Source: Mercenaria mercenaria
Lineage: Eukaryota; Mollusca; Bivalvia; Venerida; Veneridae
Assembly (NCBI RefSeq): GCF_021730395.1
Contig: NC_069364.1
Coordinates: 83,781,972-83,845,971, forward strand
DNA: 64,000 bases
Reading direction: 5' to 3'
The notes under the pieces are model-generated. The model saw nothing but the letters and a program-made list of their open reading frames with translations. It was not told the DNA's origin and did no database searches. The translations under genes were made by a program, and so were the position numbers. This document shows positions 42,081 through 53,846 of this stretch, in pieces. Each line of letters starts with the position of its first letter. Position 1 is the first letter of the stretch.

Positions 42081-44112
42081 AGCTCACCTGTCACGTAGTG
42101 ACAGAGTGAGCTTTTGTGATCACCCTTCGTCCGTCGTCCGTCCGTCCACAATTTCTTGTGAACAAGATAGAGACCACATTTTGTAAGCAATTTTGATCAA
42201 ACTTGTACAAAACTTGTAGTGGCATGATATCTCAGTTCCTTTCGAAAACTGGCCGGATCCCATCATGGGTTCTAGAGTTATTGCCCCTTAAAGGGCCAGA
42301 ATTTGCTATTTTTGTGCATCAACAATTTCTTGTCTGCACGATAGTGGTTTCATTTATGAATTTATTTTAACCAAACTTGCATACAACTTGTATCACCATA
42401 AGATCTTGGTTCCTTTCTTGAACCGGCCAGGTCCAATTATGGGTTCCAGAGTTATGGCCCCTGAAAGGGCCAGAATTAGCTATTTTGACCTTGTCTGCAA
42501 ATAGCAGCTTCATTTATGACTTGATTTTTACCAAACTTGCACAACACTTGTATCACCGTGAGATCTTGGTTCCTTTCTTGAACTGGCCAGATTCCATCAT
42601 GGGTTATAGAGTTATGGCCCCTGAAATGGCCAGAATTAGCTATTTTGACCTTGTCTGCACAATAGCAGCTTCATTTATGATTTGATTTTAACCAAACTTG
42701 CACACAATTTGTATCACCATAAGATCTTGGTTCCTTTCTTCAACTGGCCAGATTCCATTATGGGTTCTAGAGTTATGGCCCCTGAAAGGGCCAAAATTAG
42801 CTATTTTGACCGTGTCTGGACAATAGCAGCGTCATTTATGATTAGAATTTAATTAAACTTGCAGAAAACTTGTGTCACCATAAGATCTCGGTTCTTTCTT
42901 GAACTGACCAGATCCTATAACGGGTTATAGAGTTATGGCCCCTGAAAGGGCCAAAAAGAGCTTTTTTGACCTTGTCTGCACAATAGCAGCTTCATTTATG
43001 ATTTGATTTTAACCAAACTTGCACACAACTTGTATCGAACCAAGATGTTGATTCCTTTCTTGAATTGGTTAGATTCCTTTATGAGTTCCAGAGTTATGGC
43101 CCCTGAAAGGGCCAAAATTAGCTATTTTGACCTTGTCTGCACATTAGCAGCTTCATTTATGATTTGAATTTAATCCAACTTGCACAAAACTTGTGTCACC
43201 ATAAGGTCTGGGCTTTTTCTTGAACCGGCCAGATACCATTATGGGTTCCAGAGTTACGGCCCCTGAAAGGGCCAAAATTAGCTATTTTGACCTTTTTGGC
43301 ATAATAGCAGCTTCATTTAATATTTGATTTTAACCAAATTTGCACACAACTTGTATCACCATAAGATCTTGATTCCTTTTTATACGCCTGAAGGGACATA
43401 TTGTTATCGCCTTGGTGTCTGTCAGTCTGTATGTCTGTTGGTTAGCAATTTTCCTTCTGCTCTGTAAATGTTGAACCCCTTGAAGGATTTCAAAGAAACC
43501 TGACACAAATGTTCACCTCATCGAAACAATATGCAGAGCGCATTTGGATGGCTCACTTCAAGGTCAAGGTCACACTTAGGGGTCAAAGGTCATATGACTT
43601 TGTTTTGTGTGTATATTGCTCTGCATTTGCCTCGATTGGAGTGCTCTTGTTTTTTTTAGGCAGATCCTTCTTTTGTTGACCTACAATAATTTTTTTCAGT
43701 TACTTCCCTTTTATGTTACTATAAATAGCTTATTAAGTAACTTTATTATTATTGGCCGTAGGGAAAAACCGAGACCACTTTTCTGTGGTACAACATGGAT
43801 GGTACCTCCAATTTTTAGGTGTATTTTGACATATCTGTACCTTGTAAGAATTGTTTATTTCTTTTTGGTTAAATTCCGCCCTTTGTTGTTTCTGTCCTTT
43901 GGGCTTCATCAGTCAAAATTTTGCTCGATGTAATCCTTCGGGCATGAAACTACTGGCCTGATTTGAAAAAAATATTATTTGAAGTAACTTTAAGATAATT
44001 TCAACTATATTTTCTCATAATTCTTTTGATTGATCTTGATTATGATTTTTTGACCTTCTTGTCCTTAAGTGCAATGATAACAGGTGAGCGATATAGGGCC
44101 ATTTTGGCCCTC
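42081..44112 (+). mobile_element. AGCTCACCTGTCAC element with about seven tandem units
   Basis: It starts AGCTCACCTGTCACGTAGTG with a hairpin (GTCAC-GTA-GTGAC then GAGTGAGCT), then CGTCCGTCGTCCGTCCGTCC. Units of about 175 bases follow (ACCAAACTTGCACACAACTT, ATCACCATAAGATCTTGGTT, GAACTGGCCAGATTCCAT, GTTATGGCCCCTGAAAGGGC). A different repeat (43,384-43,620; GGTCAAGGTCACACTTAGGG) interrupts it. The closing part is AAAAACCGAGACCACTTTTC, GGTACAACATGGATGGTACC and AGGTGAGCGATATAGGGCCA near 44,080. A dispersed family of bivalves whose class I cannot fix. Frames inside it are not genes. Confidence 0.85.
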
Positions 44113-44117
44113 TCGTT

Positions 44118-44405
44118 TTTTTTTTTGTTTTTTGTTTTTTTTGGTTGGGATTAACGTCGCACCGACACATTTTAGGTCATATGGCAACTTTCCAGCTTTG
44201 ATGATGGAGGAAGATCCCCGGTGCCCCTCCGTGCATTATCTCATCACGAGCGGGCACCTTGATAGAACCACCGACCTTCCGTAAGCCAGCTGGATGGCTT
44301 CCTCACATGAAGAATTCAACGCCCCGTGTGAGGCTCGAACCCACATCGATGAGGGGCAAGTGATTTGAAGTCAGCGACCTTAACCACTAGGCCACGGAGG
44401 CCCCT
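44118..44405 (-). mobile_element. tRNA-derived SINE, full length
   Basis: On the minus strand: head GGCCTCCGTGGCCTAGTGGT (A box) and GATGTGGGTTCGAGCCTCAC (B box); body GGCTTACGGAAGGTCGGTGG and GGGGATCTTCCTCCATCAT; tail CATATGACCTAAAATGTGTC and GTGCGACGTTAATCCCAACC, then an A-rich end. The tail resembles that of the LINE at 57,471-58,612, which suggests mobilisation by such a LINE. It lies just after the AGCTCACC element. Related fragments are at 3,822, 26,935, 54,800 and 62,590. Confidence 0.88.
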
Positions 44406-44695
44406 ATTTTTTCTTATCTGGACAGGAACACTTTTGGTTGACCACAGTACAGTGAAACTGTAAATTATTCAATAAACAATGTATAATTGGGCTATATGTA
44501 CCGCACAGTATTTTGTTGTATTTTTTTATTATTATTAGCAATATGTAAATAAACGATCTTTAAGACCCTTGTTAAAACAGAATATATGAGAAGCAAAATC
44601 AGTAGTTGGTTTGATGGCAAAGTAGCTTAGTGATCATTCTGTAGAGATAGATTTGGAGGCTCGAACCTTGCATCCCTCTACTATTGTTTTCTTTT

Positions 44696-45400
44696 TAGCT
44701 CACCTGTCACATAGTGACAAGGTGAGCTTTTGTGATCACCTTCGTCCGTCGTCTGTCAACAGTTTCCTGTCTGCACGATAGTGGTTTCATTTCTGATTTT
44801 ATTTTAACCATACTTGCTCACAACTTGTATCACCATAAGATCTCGGTTCCTTTCTTGAACTGGCCAGATCCCATTATGAGTTCCAGAGTTATGGCCCCTG
44901 AAAGGGACAAAATTAGCTATTTTGATCAAACTTGCACACAACTTGTATCACCATAAGATCTTGATTCCTTTCTTGAACTGGCCAGATTCCATCATGGGTT
45001 CCAGAGTTATGGCCCCTTCATTTATGATTTTATTTTAACCAAATTTGCACACAACTTGTATCACCATAAGATCTTGGTTCCTTTCTTGAACTGGCCAGAT
45101 TCCATTATGGGTTCCAGAGTTATGGCCCCTGAAAGGGCCAGAATTAGCTATTTTGACCTTGTCTGCACAATAGCAGCTTCATTAATGATTTGAATTTAAT
45201 CAAACTTGCACAAAACTTATGTCACCATAAGATCTTGGTTCCTTTCTTGAACTGGCCTGATCGCATTATGGGTTCCAGAGTTATGGCCCCTGAAAGGGTC
45301 AAAATTAGCTTCTTTGACCTTGCCTGCACAATAGCAGCTTTATTTATTAATTGATTTTAACCAAACTTGCACACAACTTGTATCACCATAAGGTCTAAAA
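44696..45400 (+). mobile_element. Second AGCTCACCTGTCAC element, about four units, 3' cut
   Basis: It starts AGCTCACCTGTCACATAGTG, CGTCCGTCGTC, then about four units as in the first element. It stops abruptly at about 45,395 where the TTTGTTTCC MITE fragment begins. A weak SINE-head-like stretch (GTAGCTTAGTGATCATTC, GGAGGCTCGAACC) lies just before it at 44,615-44,690. Confidence 0.85.
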
Positions 45401-45490
45401 AAATATGTTTGTTTCCTGTAACATGCTGAAAAAAGAGAGGGTCGGTTGGTTGGGATTTGTGTGTGTATGTGTGTGTGTGTGTGTGTTTGT
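45400..45490. mobile_element. MITE fragment and TG microsatellite
   Basis: ATGTTTGTTTCCTGTAACAT and GAGAGGGTCGGTTGGTTGGG match one end of the family at 41,015-41,332. A (TG)n run of about 22 bases follows. The next 45,490-45,865 is AT-rich without features. Confidence 0.6.
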
Positions 45491-45867
45491 CGGAACATTT
45501 CAATGTTGTATTTCAGGTGACTGAACTATCTCAGCCCATAAAAGAATTTTTATGAATAGATCTATATAGATCCAAACAAAACTTTTGATATATAAAACTT
45601 GAGTGAAAATGTGAATCAAATAACATTTAGACAATTTATTTTTAATAACTGAACATGAAAACAATTATGACAGAGACATGACAAAAATGTGACTAGATCT
45701 GACAGTAACCAATACCCAAATAATTCTCTGACTAGAATCAAGCAATATCAGAATAAAACTGACTGACTAGTAAAAAGGTAACTTTTTCATTTTTTAAACT
45801 CAACAAGCAACAAAACTAGTACCATCAATTAAAAGTTTGTATGTTTGGAGAAGGTGCAAACATTTAT

Positions 45868-47375
45868 TAGCTCACCTGTCACAAAGTGACAAGGTGAGCT
45901 TTTGTGATCGCGCGGCGTCCGTCGTCCGTGCGTCCGTAAACTTTTGCTTGTGACCATTCTAGAGGTCACATTTTTTGTGGGATCTTTATGAAAGTTGGTC
46001 AGAATATCCATCTTGATGATATCTAGGTCAAGTTCGAAACTGGGTCACGTGCCTTCAAAAACTAGGTCAGTAGGTCTAAAAATAGAAAAACCTTGTGACC
46101 TCTCTAGAGGCCATATATTTCATAAGATCTTCATGAAAATTGGTCAGAACGTTCATCTTAATGATATCTAGGTCAAGTTCGAAACTGGGTCCCGTGCCAT
46201 CAAAAACTAGTTCAGTAGGTCAAATAATAGAAAAACCTTGTGACATCTCTAAAGGCCGTATTTTTCAAGGAATCTGTATGAAAGTTAGTCTGAATATCCA
46301 TCTTGATGATATCTAGGTCAAATTCGAAACTGGGTCACGTGCGGTCAAAAACTAGGTCAGTAGGTCTAAAAATAGAAAAACCTTGTGACCTCTCTAGAGG
46401 CCACATATTTCAAGAGATCTTCATGAAATTTGGTCAGAATGTTCACCTTGATGATGTCTGAGTCAAGTTCGAATGTGGGTCACGTGCCTTCAAAAACTAG
46501 GTCAGTAGGTCAAATAATAGAAAAACTTTGTGACCTCTCTAGAAGCCATATTTTTCATGGGATCTGTATGAAAGATGGTCTGAATGTTCATCTTGATGAT
46601 ATCTAGGTCAAGTTCGAAAGTGGGTCACGTGCCTTCAAAAACTAGGTCAATAGGTCAAATAATAGAAAAACCTTGTGACCTCTCTAAAGACCATATTTTT
46701 CATGGGATCTGTATGAAAGCTGGTCTGAATGTTCATCTTGATGATATCTAGGTCAAGTTCGAAAGAGGGTCATGTGCGGTCAAAAACTAGGTATGTTGGT
46801 CTGAATGTTTATCTTGATGATATCTAGGTCAAATTTGAAACTGGGTCAACTGCGTTCAAAAACAAGGTCAGTAGGTCTAAAATTAGAAAAATCTTTTGAC
46901 CTCTCTAGAGGCCATATTTTTCAATGGATCTTCATGAAGATTGATCTGCATGTTCACCTTGATGATATCTAGGTCATTTTCGAAATTGGGTCACGTGCGG
47001 TCAAAACCTAGGGCAGTAGTTATAAAAATAGAAAAACCTTGAGACCTCTCTAGAGGCCATATTTTTCATGAGATCTTCATGAAAATTATTGAGAATGTTC
47101 ATCTTGATGACATCTAGGTAAAGTTCAAAACAGGGTCACGTACCTTCGAAAACTAGGTCAATAGGTCAAATAATAGAAAAACCTTGTGACCTCTCTAGAG
47201 ACCATATTTTTCAATGGATCTTCATGAAAATTGGTCAGAATTTTTATCTTGACAATATCTAGGTCAAGTTCAAAACTGGGTCCCTATGTCAAATAATAGA
47301 AAAAACGACGTCATACTCAAAACTGGTTCATGTGGGAAGATGTGAGCGATTCAGGACCATCATGGTCCATACTTC
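45868..47375 (+). mobile_element. Third AGCTCACCTGTCAC element, GGTCACGTGC subtype, about eight units
   Basis: The same start (AGCTCACCTGTCACAAAGTG, GGCGTCCGTCGTCCGTGCG) is followed by a different tandem unit of about 180 bases: CTTGTGACCTCTCTAGAGGC, GATCTTCATGAAA-TTGGTCA, CTTGATGATATCTAGGTCAA, ACTGGGTCACGTGC and CAAAAACTAGGTCAGTAGGT. It ends GTGAGCGATTCAGGACCATC near 47,345. Same terminal architecture as the first two elements but an unrelated internal repeat. 47,380-47,640 is featureless. Confidence 0.88.
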
Positions 47376-47645
47376 GTGTAGGTTTGTTTTTCTCCAGTTT
47401 CTTATTCATTGTTTTGTTTCATCGTTTCGTACAAAAATCGGAAGTATCTTTAAAACAATCAATACTGAAACTATACCCGGGCAAAGCTATTTACAGTGAA
47501 ATGTAAGATTGTTATAAAATTTATAAAACTAATCCGTTGAGCTTTAAAGATATCACAAGAAAGCTTAAAAATATCAGATCATGTCAAAGTCTTCGTAAAG
47601 TTATATTAAAACTAACAAATTAAATACAATTTTAATTTTTTACAG

Positions 47646-47722
47646 GTCTGAGACTTGAACTCCGGACGAAAAAGTATAACACAAATACCATTACCGCTCG
47701 ACCAACGAGGAATTATCATTTG
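47646..47722 (-). other. tRNA-like sequence, minus strand
   Basis: Minus strand: CCTCGTTGGTCGAGCGGTAA (A box) and GTCCGGAGTTCAAGTCTCAG (B box) about 50 bases apart, with weak stems. More likely a pseudo-tRNA or SINE head than a working gene. Confidence 0.5.
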
Positions 47723-47944
47723 CATTGTAGTGTTTTGACTTACGTTCATGTTTTTGTTTTGTTTGTTTACATTTCAAAACGCCATAATACTGTGCGATAC
47801 CTAAAGTTAACATTTATATACCTGGGAATCATTGATATTTGTCAGTAAGTACTGACCTAATCGTACTGTAAACATGACGTATTCTGTCCTGACTATAGTA
47901 ACTTAATGGTAGGTCTTCAAATAATGGATATAACAAGTTGAGTT

Positions 47945-48265
47945 TCCATTACGTATGTTAGAGATTCACTTGGCGGGGATTACTTTTATTTACTATGCCC
48001 CGTGTCCTTGGAACATGGTGGGGGTAAGAGTGAGGTTGGGTGCGCACCATTAACCAGTTTAAGCCCCCCCCCCCCAAGCATCCCCGCTGATCGTTCCAAG
48101 GCGGTGCCCCACTGTGTTCCTTTATTTGTTCGTTTTGTCCTCGTATGTTTGCTTTGTGTGTGTGTTTGTAGTTTGCACGTCTGCGTGCTGTGGATTTCGG
48201 TTTGAGAAGACTGCGTTTTTGGAACATGTCATTTCCTGTTTGATATTTGTCTTTGTTTTTTTAAG
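47945..48265 (+). mobile_element. R2 3' tail, solitary
   Basis: CACTTGGCGGGGATTACTTT, GTGCGCACCATTAACCAGTT, a run of C, GATCGTTCCAAGGCGGTGCC, a TG tract and CATTTCCTGTTTGATATTTG match the R2 tail. It starts near the TTCCATTACGTATGTTAGAG word, so the coding-like part is missing. Confidence 0.8.
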
Positions 48266-48269
48266 ACTT

Positions 48270-49148
48270 ATCATAAATTTAAACCTTTGATAAGTGTTTA
48301 TTGAAACAATAAAGACTAGATAAATCGTGGCTTCCAACGGGTTGCAATTACATTAGGGCTACGGACCTGCGTTTTATGCAATAAATTGTCTTCTTGTTTA
48401 TTCAGGCTTTTTACGAATCTGTGAAACTTGTAGATTTAGACGATGCTGTATGCAGTCCTAAAATATAAACTCATAAATATGACACTGACCTTGGAGGTAC
48501 GGGTTCACAGCTGATTATGGTAAACAACTGTTTACAACCGGGATCTTCATATACGAACTATCTGAAAAACAGACCTAGGCACATGTCATGTTGTCTTAAT
48601 GAGCTAATCTACCTTTAAGTTACCTTTTATCTGAGTTAGAGGGCGCACAGAATAGTGTTATATATATAACATTCGCACATATTAGGGAGTATATGGGATG
48701 TGACACTTAAACATGACACATTGCTTCAAGGCAAAATTAATTCAAACTTGCAATCAAGTTAAACAATCAAGTTAGCATCTGAAAGTTTGACAAAGACCTT
48801 ATGGTCTTGCATTTTCTTATTCTGTTTGCATACTTATTTGGTTATACATGTAAATTAGAGTAAGACCAACAGTATTATTTTTAAAGCAATTTATTGAATA
48901 AGACTCTAAACGATTAAAAGCTGTTGACAGTTATAATGAACAACATGCTATACATTATGATAAAGAAATACAGAAAATATGATATTATAGTTTGTGAACA
49001 AGCACACTTATAAAACTAAGAAATAATAAGGAAGTTAAGGATGTGGAGCAACAATGAAAATGTATTTTATTCTTGCTTCGGCAACTAAGACAGAAAATTG
49101 CTTTTTTCATAACAATTTGAGAATGCCGAATTAGCGTACGGTCAATAA
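48270..49148. other. No recognisable feature
   Basis: AT-rich DNA; no frame, RNA gene or repeat ends that I can support. Confidence 0.5.
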
Positions 49149-49149
49149 A

Positions 49150-49330
49150 TGAGCCGCACCATGAGAAAACCAACATATTGCATTTGCGACCAGTTCGCTA
49201 ACAATTTCTCTAATTGCAATAGGCTTTGAAAGCGAACAGCATGGACCCTGACTAGACTGTGCGGATGCACAGGCTGGTCTGGATTCATGCTGGTCGCAAA
49301 TGCACTGTTGGTTTTCTTATGGCGCGGCTC
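49150..49330. mobile_element. GAGCCGC palindromic MITE
   Basis: The ends TGAGCCGCACCATGAGAAAA and GGTTTTCTTATGGCGCGGCTCA are inverse, with GCATTTGCGACCAG/CTGGTCGCAAATGC inside. It is flanked by TAAA on both sides (49,146-49,149 and 49,331-49,334). The interior has GGCTTTGAAAGCGAACAGC and CGGATGCACAGGCTGGTCTG. I recognise it as a very common clam MITE. Confidence 0.9.
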
Positions 49331-49803
49331 ATAAAAACTAACGGGAAATGCCTATCGTCATTACGGATACACTGCCTTAATTACAATTAATCAGAGTTAG
49401 AATAATATCTGTGACATACCGTTTATAAATAGTAAACACTTCTTGATTAAACAGTAATATAGTGCATAATACATAATATTTACATTCATTGTTTAATTTG
49501 CATAGAAAGAAAAAAATAGCGTTTATTTTCGTAAAAACAAGATTGGTGAAGTAATATCGAGTGCGGCCCTTACCGCAAGATTGCACGCGCAATCTGACGT
49601 CAATAAAAAAAACATAAATGAATTGGCGTTTTGTGAAAAAATCTTTAAAACTTTGACGTCAAAATTTTAAAAAGAACATTAAACTATAGTTAAATCTAAT
49701 GTTTCTGCTGGTAAAGATCAAAATTAAATCGATACGACCGTGTGATTTTTCACCGGATTTAACCCATAACAAAGAACTGTATTTTTACCGGAAGGCGTTA
49801 TTT

Positions 49804-49912
49804 TTGTGCGTTTGTACGGGTATAAAACACATTGGGATTTCTAGCAAATAATCAGGAATTATGAATTCTCAAGAGGTCTCAATATTGTTTATACCCGTAT
49901 AAACGCATAAAA
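49804..49912. mobile_element. TTTATACGGGTATAAA palindromic element, right arm, intact
   Basis: GCGTTTGTACGGGTATAAAA and TTTATACCCGTATAAACGC are inverse ends about 70 bases apart. It is the counterpart of 11,688-11,975 without the R3 insertion. It marks the inner limit of the right arm. Confidence 0.7.
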
Positions 49913-50293
49913 ATAGCATTGAATTCTGAATTACATAAAATAATTATCACATTTACGACGCTGTGAAGTTTTCAATACCAGTAAAACGCTGATAAATTTT
50001 CAGACATTTGTTCTAGTAATTCATTCAGTTTTCATAAATAAGTGAAGACAGATCTTGGCTCCCAAATGTATTTTAATGGAGATGGTAATTCCTTTCATCC
50101 ATGTCCACTAAGCAAATACCCTAGAATTCTTCACTGTAAGCAAATCTTATGTTGTAAAACCATCATTAAGAAATTTTGAAGTTGTGCTAGGGTGTTTTAG
50201 ACACTCCACTGTGATAAAAAAAGTTTTGATGAATTGAAAAATCCTTTATACAGTTGTATCAGCGGTGTATATATCTAACCGTTGTAATCATGA

Positions 50294-53200
50294 TCATATA
50301 CTTATTGAGTTAGGTACAAGATTAGGATTCAAACATGTATATCTTTCTAATCTTGTCTTGTTCTTTTCTCTATTTTCTTTGGCAATACGTGCAAGATCTG
50401 CTCGAAATTCATCAACTACCTTCAGCGCCTTTTCATCAGTGATCTACTTGACCTCGAAGTCACCTAGCTTGTTCATTGCTCTTGTACTAAGGACATTAGT
50501 AATGACCATGGTGTCGTATGTTGTCGTTTTCTCTGGTACGCTTTGGACCAAGTCATCCTCCTCTAAAGCACATTTACTTTTTGGCGGACCTCCACGAAGA
50601 CTTAGCGGAAGATTTGGTGGATAGGCGTACTCCTCATACTGTCGGAAGTTAGCGGCAGCATGTTGAGCACTACATGTGAAGATAATGCTTGTCAAAGTAA
50701 GGCATACCTGCTCCTTGCTGCTAAACTTGCCATTTTCTCCAAACACTCCCTTCATGTCGAGACCCTGTTTGCTTACGGGAGCAGTGAGCTCTTTCCTCCA
50801 ATTCTGTAGTTCATAGTCATCTCTAACTTCATTGTCCGAGGCATAATATAGATCAAGATATTTCCTAACATACAACCGGACAGCTTTGTAGAGGTCTAAG
50901 GCATCGTCTCTGTAGTAGTAATGGGGAAGCAGTTTCTGATTGTCGACGCCCCTTCTTTTCAGATCAGCTGGCAAAGTACCTTCAACGTCCAATCTCCACT
51001 TCTTATGTTTTCGAACTATTAGCGCTTTCATTCCATCGCTGCCAAGTGTAAGTAGTTTGTCTCCATAACCGCCCTGATCTAGCAATAGTGGAAGGCCAGA
51101 TGAATTGATTGCCAAAAGATAGATGAAGTGCGGCATTAGCAGTTTGTACACTGGGTGACATTTGTGTATCTGCCTGTGTGTAGAAGCGACAACGCCTTCC
51201 ATCTTCAAGTGAGTGAGGCCAAGATGTGTAACAGACTGATGATAATTTGCATCCGCTACATTGAACCACATCTTTGCTAGAATCCATGTGTTTTCAGGAT
51301 CACTTGGAAAGAAAACAGGATTAGCCACACCAGATTTCTGGAAAAGCTGAATAGCGATTGGCACTATTTTACCATCATTACGTTGGAAAAATAACGCTAT
51401 GGGAGCGCTCATCACGTATCCAGCTTTTGTTGGTAGATTCTGTAATATTTCGTAATCGATTATGAAAATTCTTTTTCTCTTTAGAGCCTCTGGGAGTGAT
51501 AGGTTTTCAAGAAACGGCTGTAGCATCTCGCCATTGACATTAAGCTTTTCTGGTATCTTTGTACACAAGGAAATAACATTGCTGTTTACACCCATCAGAC
51601 GTTGCATTCCAAACAGAACATCATCTCGCCACCTGTGTAAGAAAGTTCCAATTTTTGGTTTTATATAAGAAAGTATTTAAAAAGCTATCCTGAATGTTGT
51701 TTACAAAACCAAAAATTGACAGGTTTGCCATTCAGGTATGTTTACATTTTCTACCATTCGACCGGAAATCGGGGGATAAAACCCAGCTAATGTCTTGTAC
51801 AATTATTTTTAAAAGATACAAAGTCAAGTACGACTAAGGTTTTCAGTGCAATCAGGCAAAAATACATTTTATATCAATAAAGTCATTTCTTTCCCTAAGG
51901 TAAGATAACATTACGGACTAACCTCTTACAATATCATTTATAATTACAGTATTGTTTTGAACAATTGAATTGAATTTGATCGATATCATTTGGTATTTCT
52001 GTATTAACATTTATATTACCTGTTGAGATTCGACGGCTCTGGAAACACATCAAATACCCAATGGTAAACTTTCTCAATGTCTGCCATTTCCTTAAATCCA
52101 CCAGAAAACAGTTCTCTGACTTTGGCGTCAAGTTCTAACTCCTTCAGCTTCCCAACTATCTCTAACTTATAGCTGAACGAAAACTCTTCCTCTGATGGTA
52201 ATGTCTTCACCAATGGCGGACCACCTGGAAGTTTCTCTTCGATAAGCTCGTACAAATCCCTCATTTCTTCCAGATCGTTTTGTCTTTCTGCTAAAATGGA
52301 TATACATTTGATTATTTCATTTTTTGATCAAGTATCCCATCAGTTAGTTACAAAAATATTGCATCAAGTATTTTTTCAAAGTCTAATAAATATAAGAGAT
52401 ATGTTGGCTAAAGGAAGGCTATATCGGATCATCACTCGTCATTAAGTGCTTTATCGGATCATAACTCTTCATTAAGTCCTTTAGGTACAAAAATCAACGA
52501 AAAAAAATCCAAAAACAGCGACTACCCTTGAACAAAATACAGCCGTCTAAGCAAGACGTCAAACAGCAGTGTATGCATAAATGTGCACGTAATAGCTTTT
52601 TTTACAAAAACATTAACGAAACAGACCAACAAGATTAAACAAACAAAGTAACACTGTTGAAATCGTTTTGGAACGGGCAATAGCAAGACATCAATGGAAA
52701 GTTTAAATCGGTTTATTGTGAACAAATCAGCTGTCTTGCTGATGGTTAAAGGTTGTAACAAGTGTCTGTTAGTGCTTATAATAATGGTCTTTGTCGTTGT
52801 AACTTAAATTCCTACAAAACATACAAACAAATCAAAATGTCAGGAAAAGAATTTATTATACCTCTCCTAGAGTCCATTTGTGGCAGGGATACATCATCTA
52901 CTAGGAATGTGTACGTGCGTTCACTCTTGATATTTGTAAAAACAGGAATGACGTTCTGCTGTCCTGTTTTATTGTTGGTAACCGTAAATTTATCGATGTT
53001 CCAACCAGCCTTGCCAACCATCATATCACCACGAACTTTGACGCCTGTAACATTCTTAATCTGTTTGTATAAATAATATAGATATAAGATATAAAATATT
53101 TATTGTTTGTCATCTGTGGTGTTGAGTAAGTGCGAAATATTCAGGAATACGCAAACACAATGTTCGATTTTTCACCTAAACTAGAGTGAATTGCATTACA

Positions 53201-53846
53201 GTACGGAACAATATAAAAGCGCAATTTATGACATTAGCGAATCAACTTGTTAAATTTCGTTTTCAGTGATAACCTTAACGTGCATCTACCTGTTGAATTT
53301 TTTTACTTATATGTATAAAAGATGCACAGTATTGACTGCAAGGACCATTTTATCATACATATTCATTGAAAACTTAGATAACTTGAATAATTGCCGTGTC
53401 CAGATGAACAATATGATATCACCAGGGCCGCATGTAATGATAATAACTAAAATAGCATCCAATGAATCGTTACGTTATTTCTGTTGTTACTAATAGAAGC
53501 AGTCTAAATTTCTAAACTCATGATATAAATCTCAAAATCTCGTGAAATCTGCTCCTTTGGTGGGGGTTCATCTAATATTACAATTGAGTTGGCTACATAG
53601 TAACCGTACCTTTGATTCGTTTATTGGGAAGTAATATTTCTGACCCCTTTTGACATGTTTTGGGAATTCAGATACCACAAACTCGTCTTCTTCACTGACC
53701 ACGCCATCCCCAGTCAACTGTACATTCATGATAGCCTTGCAAGCAGTTTTTGGTCTGTCCGCTATCTCAACACAGACAGTGAAATCTTCATCCGGAGTAA
53801 CACTGCTTTCGTTCATTTCGTTGTAACGACGTTTTCCCCTACTCAT
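50294..53846 (-). CDS. Lipoxygenase, right copy (full exon plan, in-frame stop at codon 632)
   Basis: Four coding exons on the minus strand: 53,846-53,610 (79 codons, phase 0), 53,060-52,862 (ends phase 1), 52,290-52,020 and 51,632-50,294. All junctions fit GT-AG and keep phase (NESK-IKN, SRR-AERQND, NLN-R-WRD). Total 681 codons, close to 673-674 residues of mammalian 5-lipoxygenase. Residues about 20-140 form a PLAT (membrane/calcium) domain, with GWNIDKFTVTNN typical of its second half. The rest is the catalytic domain: His 372 and 377 (THLGLTH), His 560 and Asn 564 (QHAAANF). Codon 632 is TAG (50,446-50,444) where the left copy has Tyr; the remaining 49 codons stay open to the normal TGA and would end in the Ile ligand. 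So the product is probably inactive, unless this is an allele or a sequence error. It differs from the left copy at about 34 of 477 compared residues. Confidence 0.9.
52623..52745 (-). mobile_element. Decayed R2 tail inside a lipoxygenase intron
   Basis: CAAACAAAGTAACACTGTTG, CGTTTTGGAACGGGCAATAG and TTTAAATCGGTTTATTGTGA follow the inverted R2 tail. Old copy with many substitutions. Confidence 0.6.

Noticed and set aside
43607-43933. 108-residue hydrophobic frame
   Set aside because: It lies in the closing part of an AGCTCACC element, with phenylalanine and leucine from T-rich repeat DNA.
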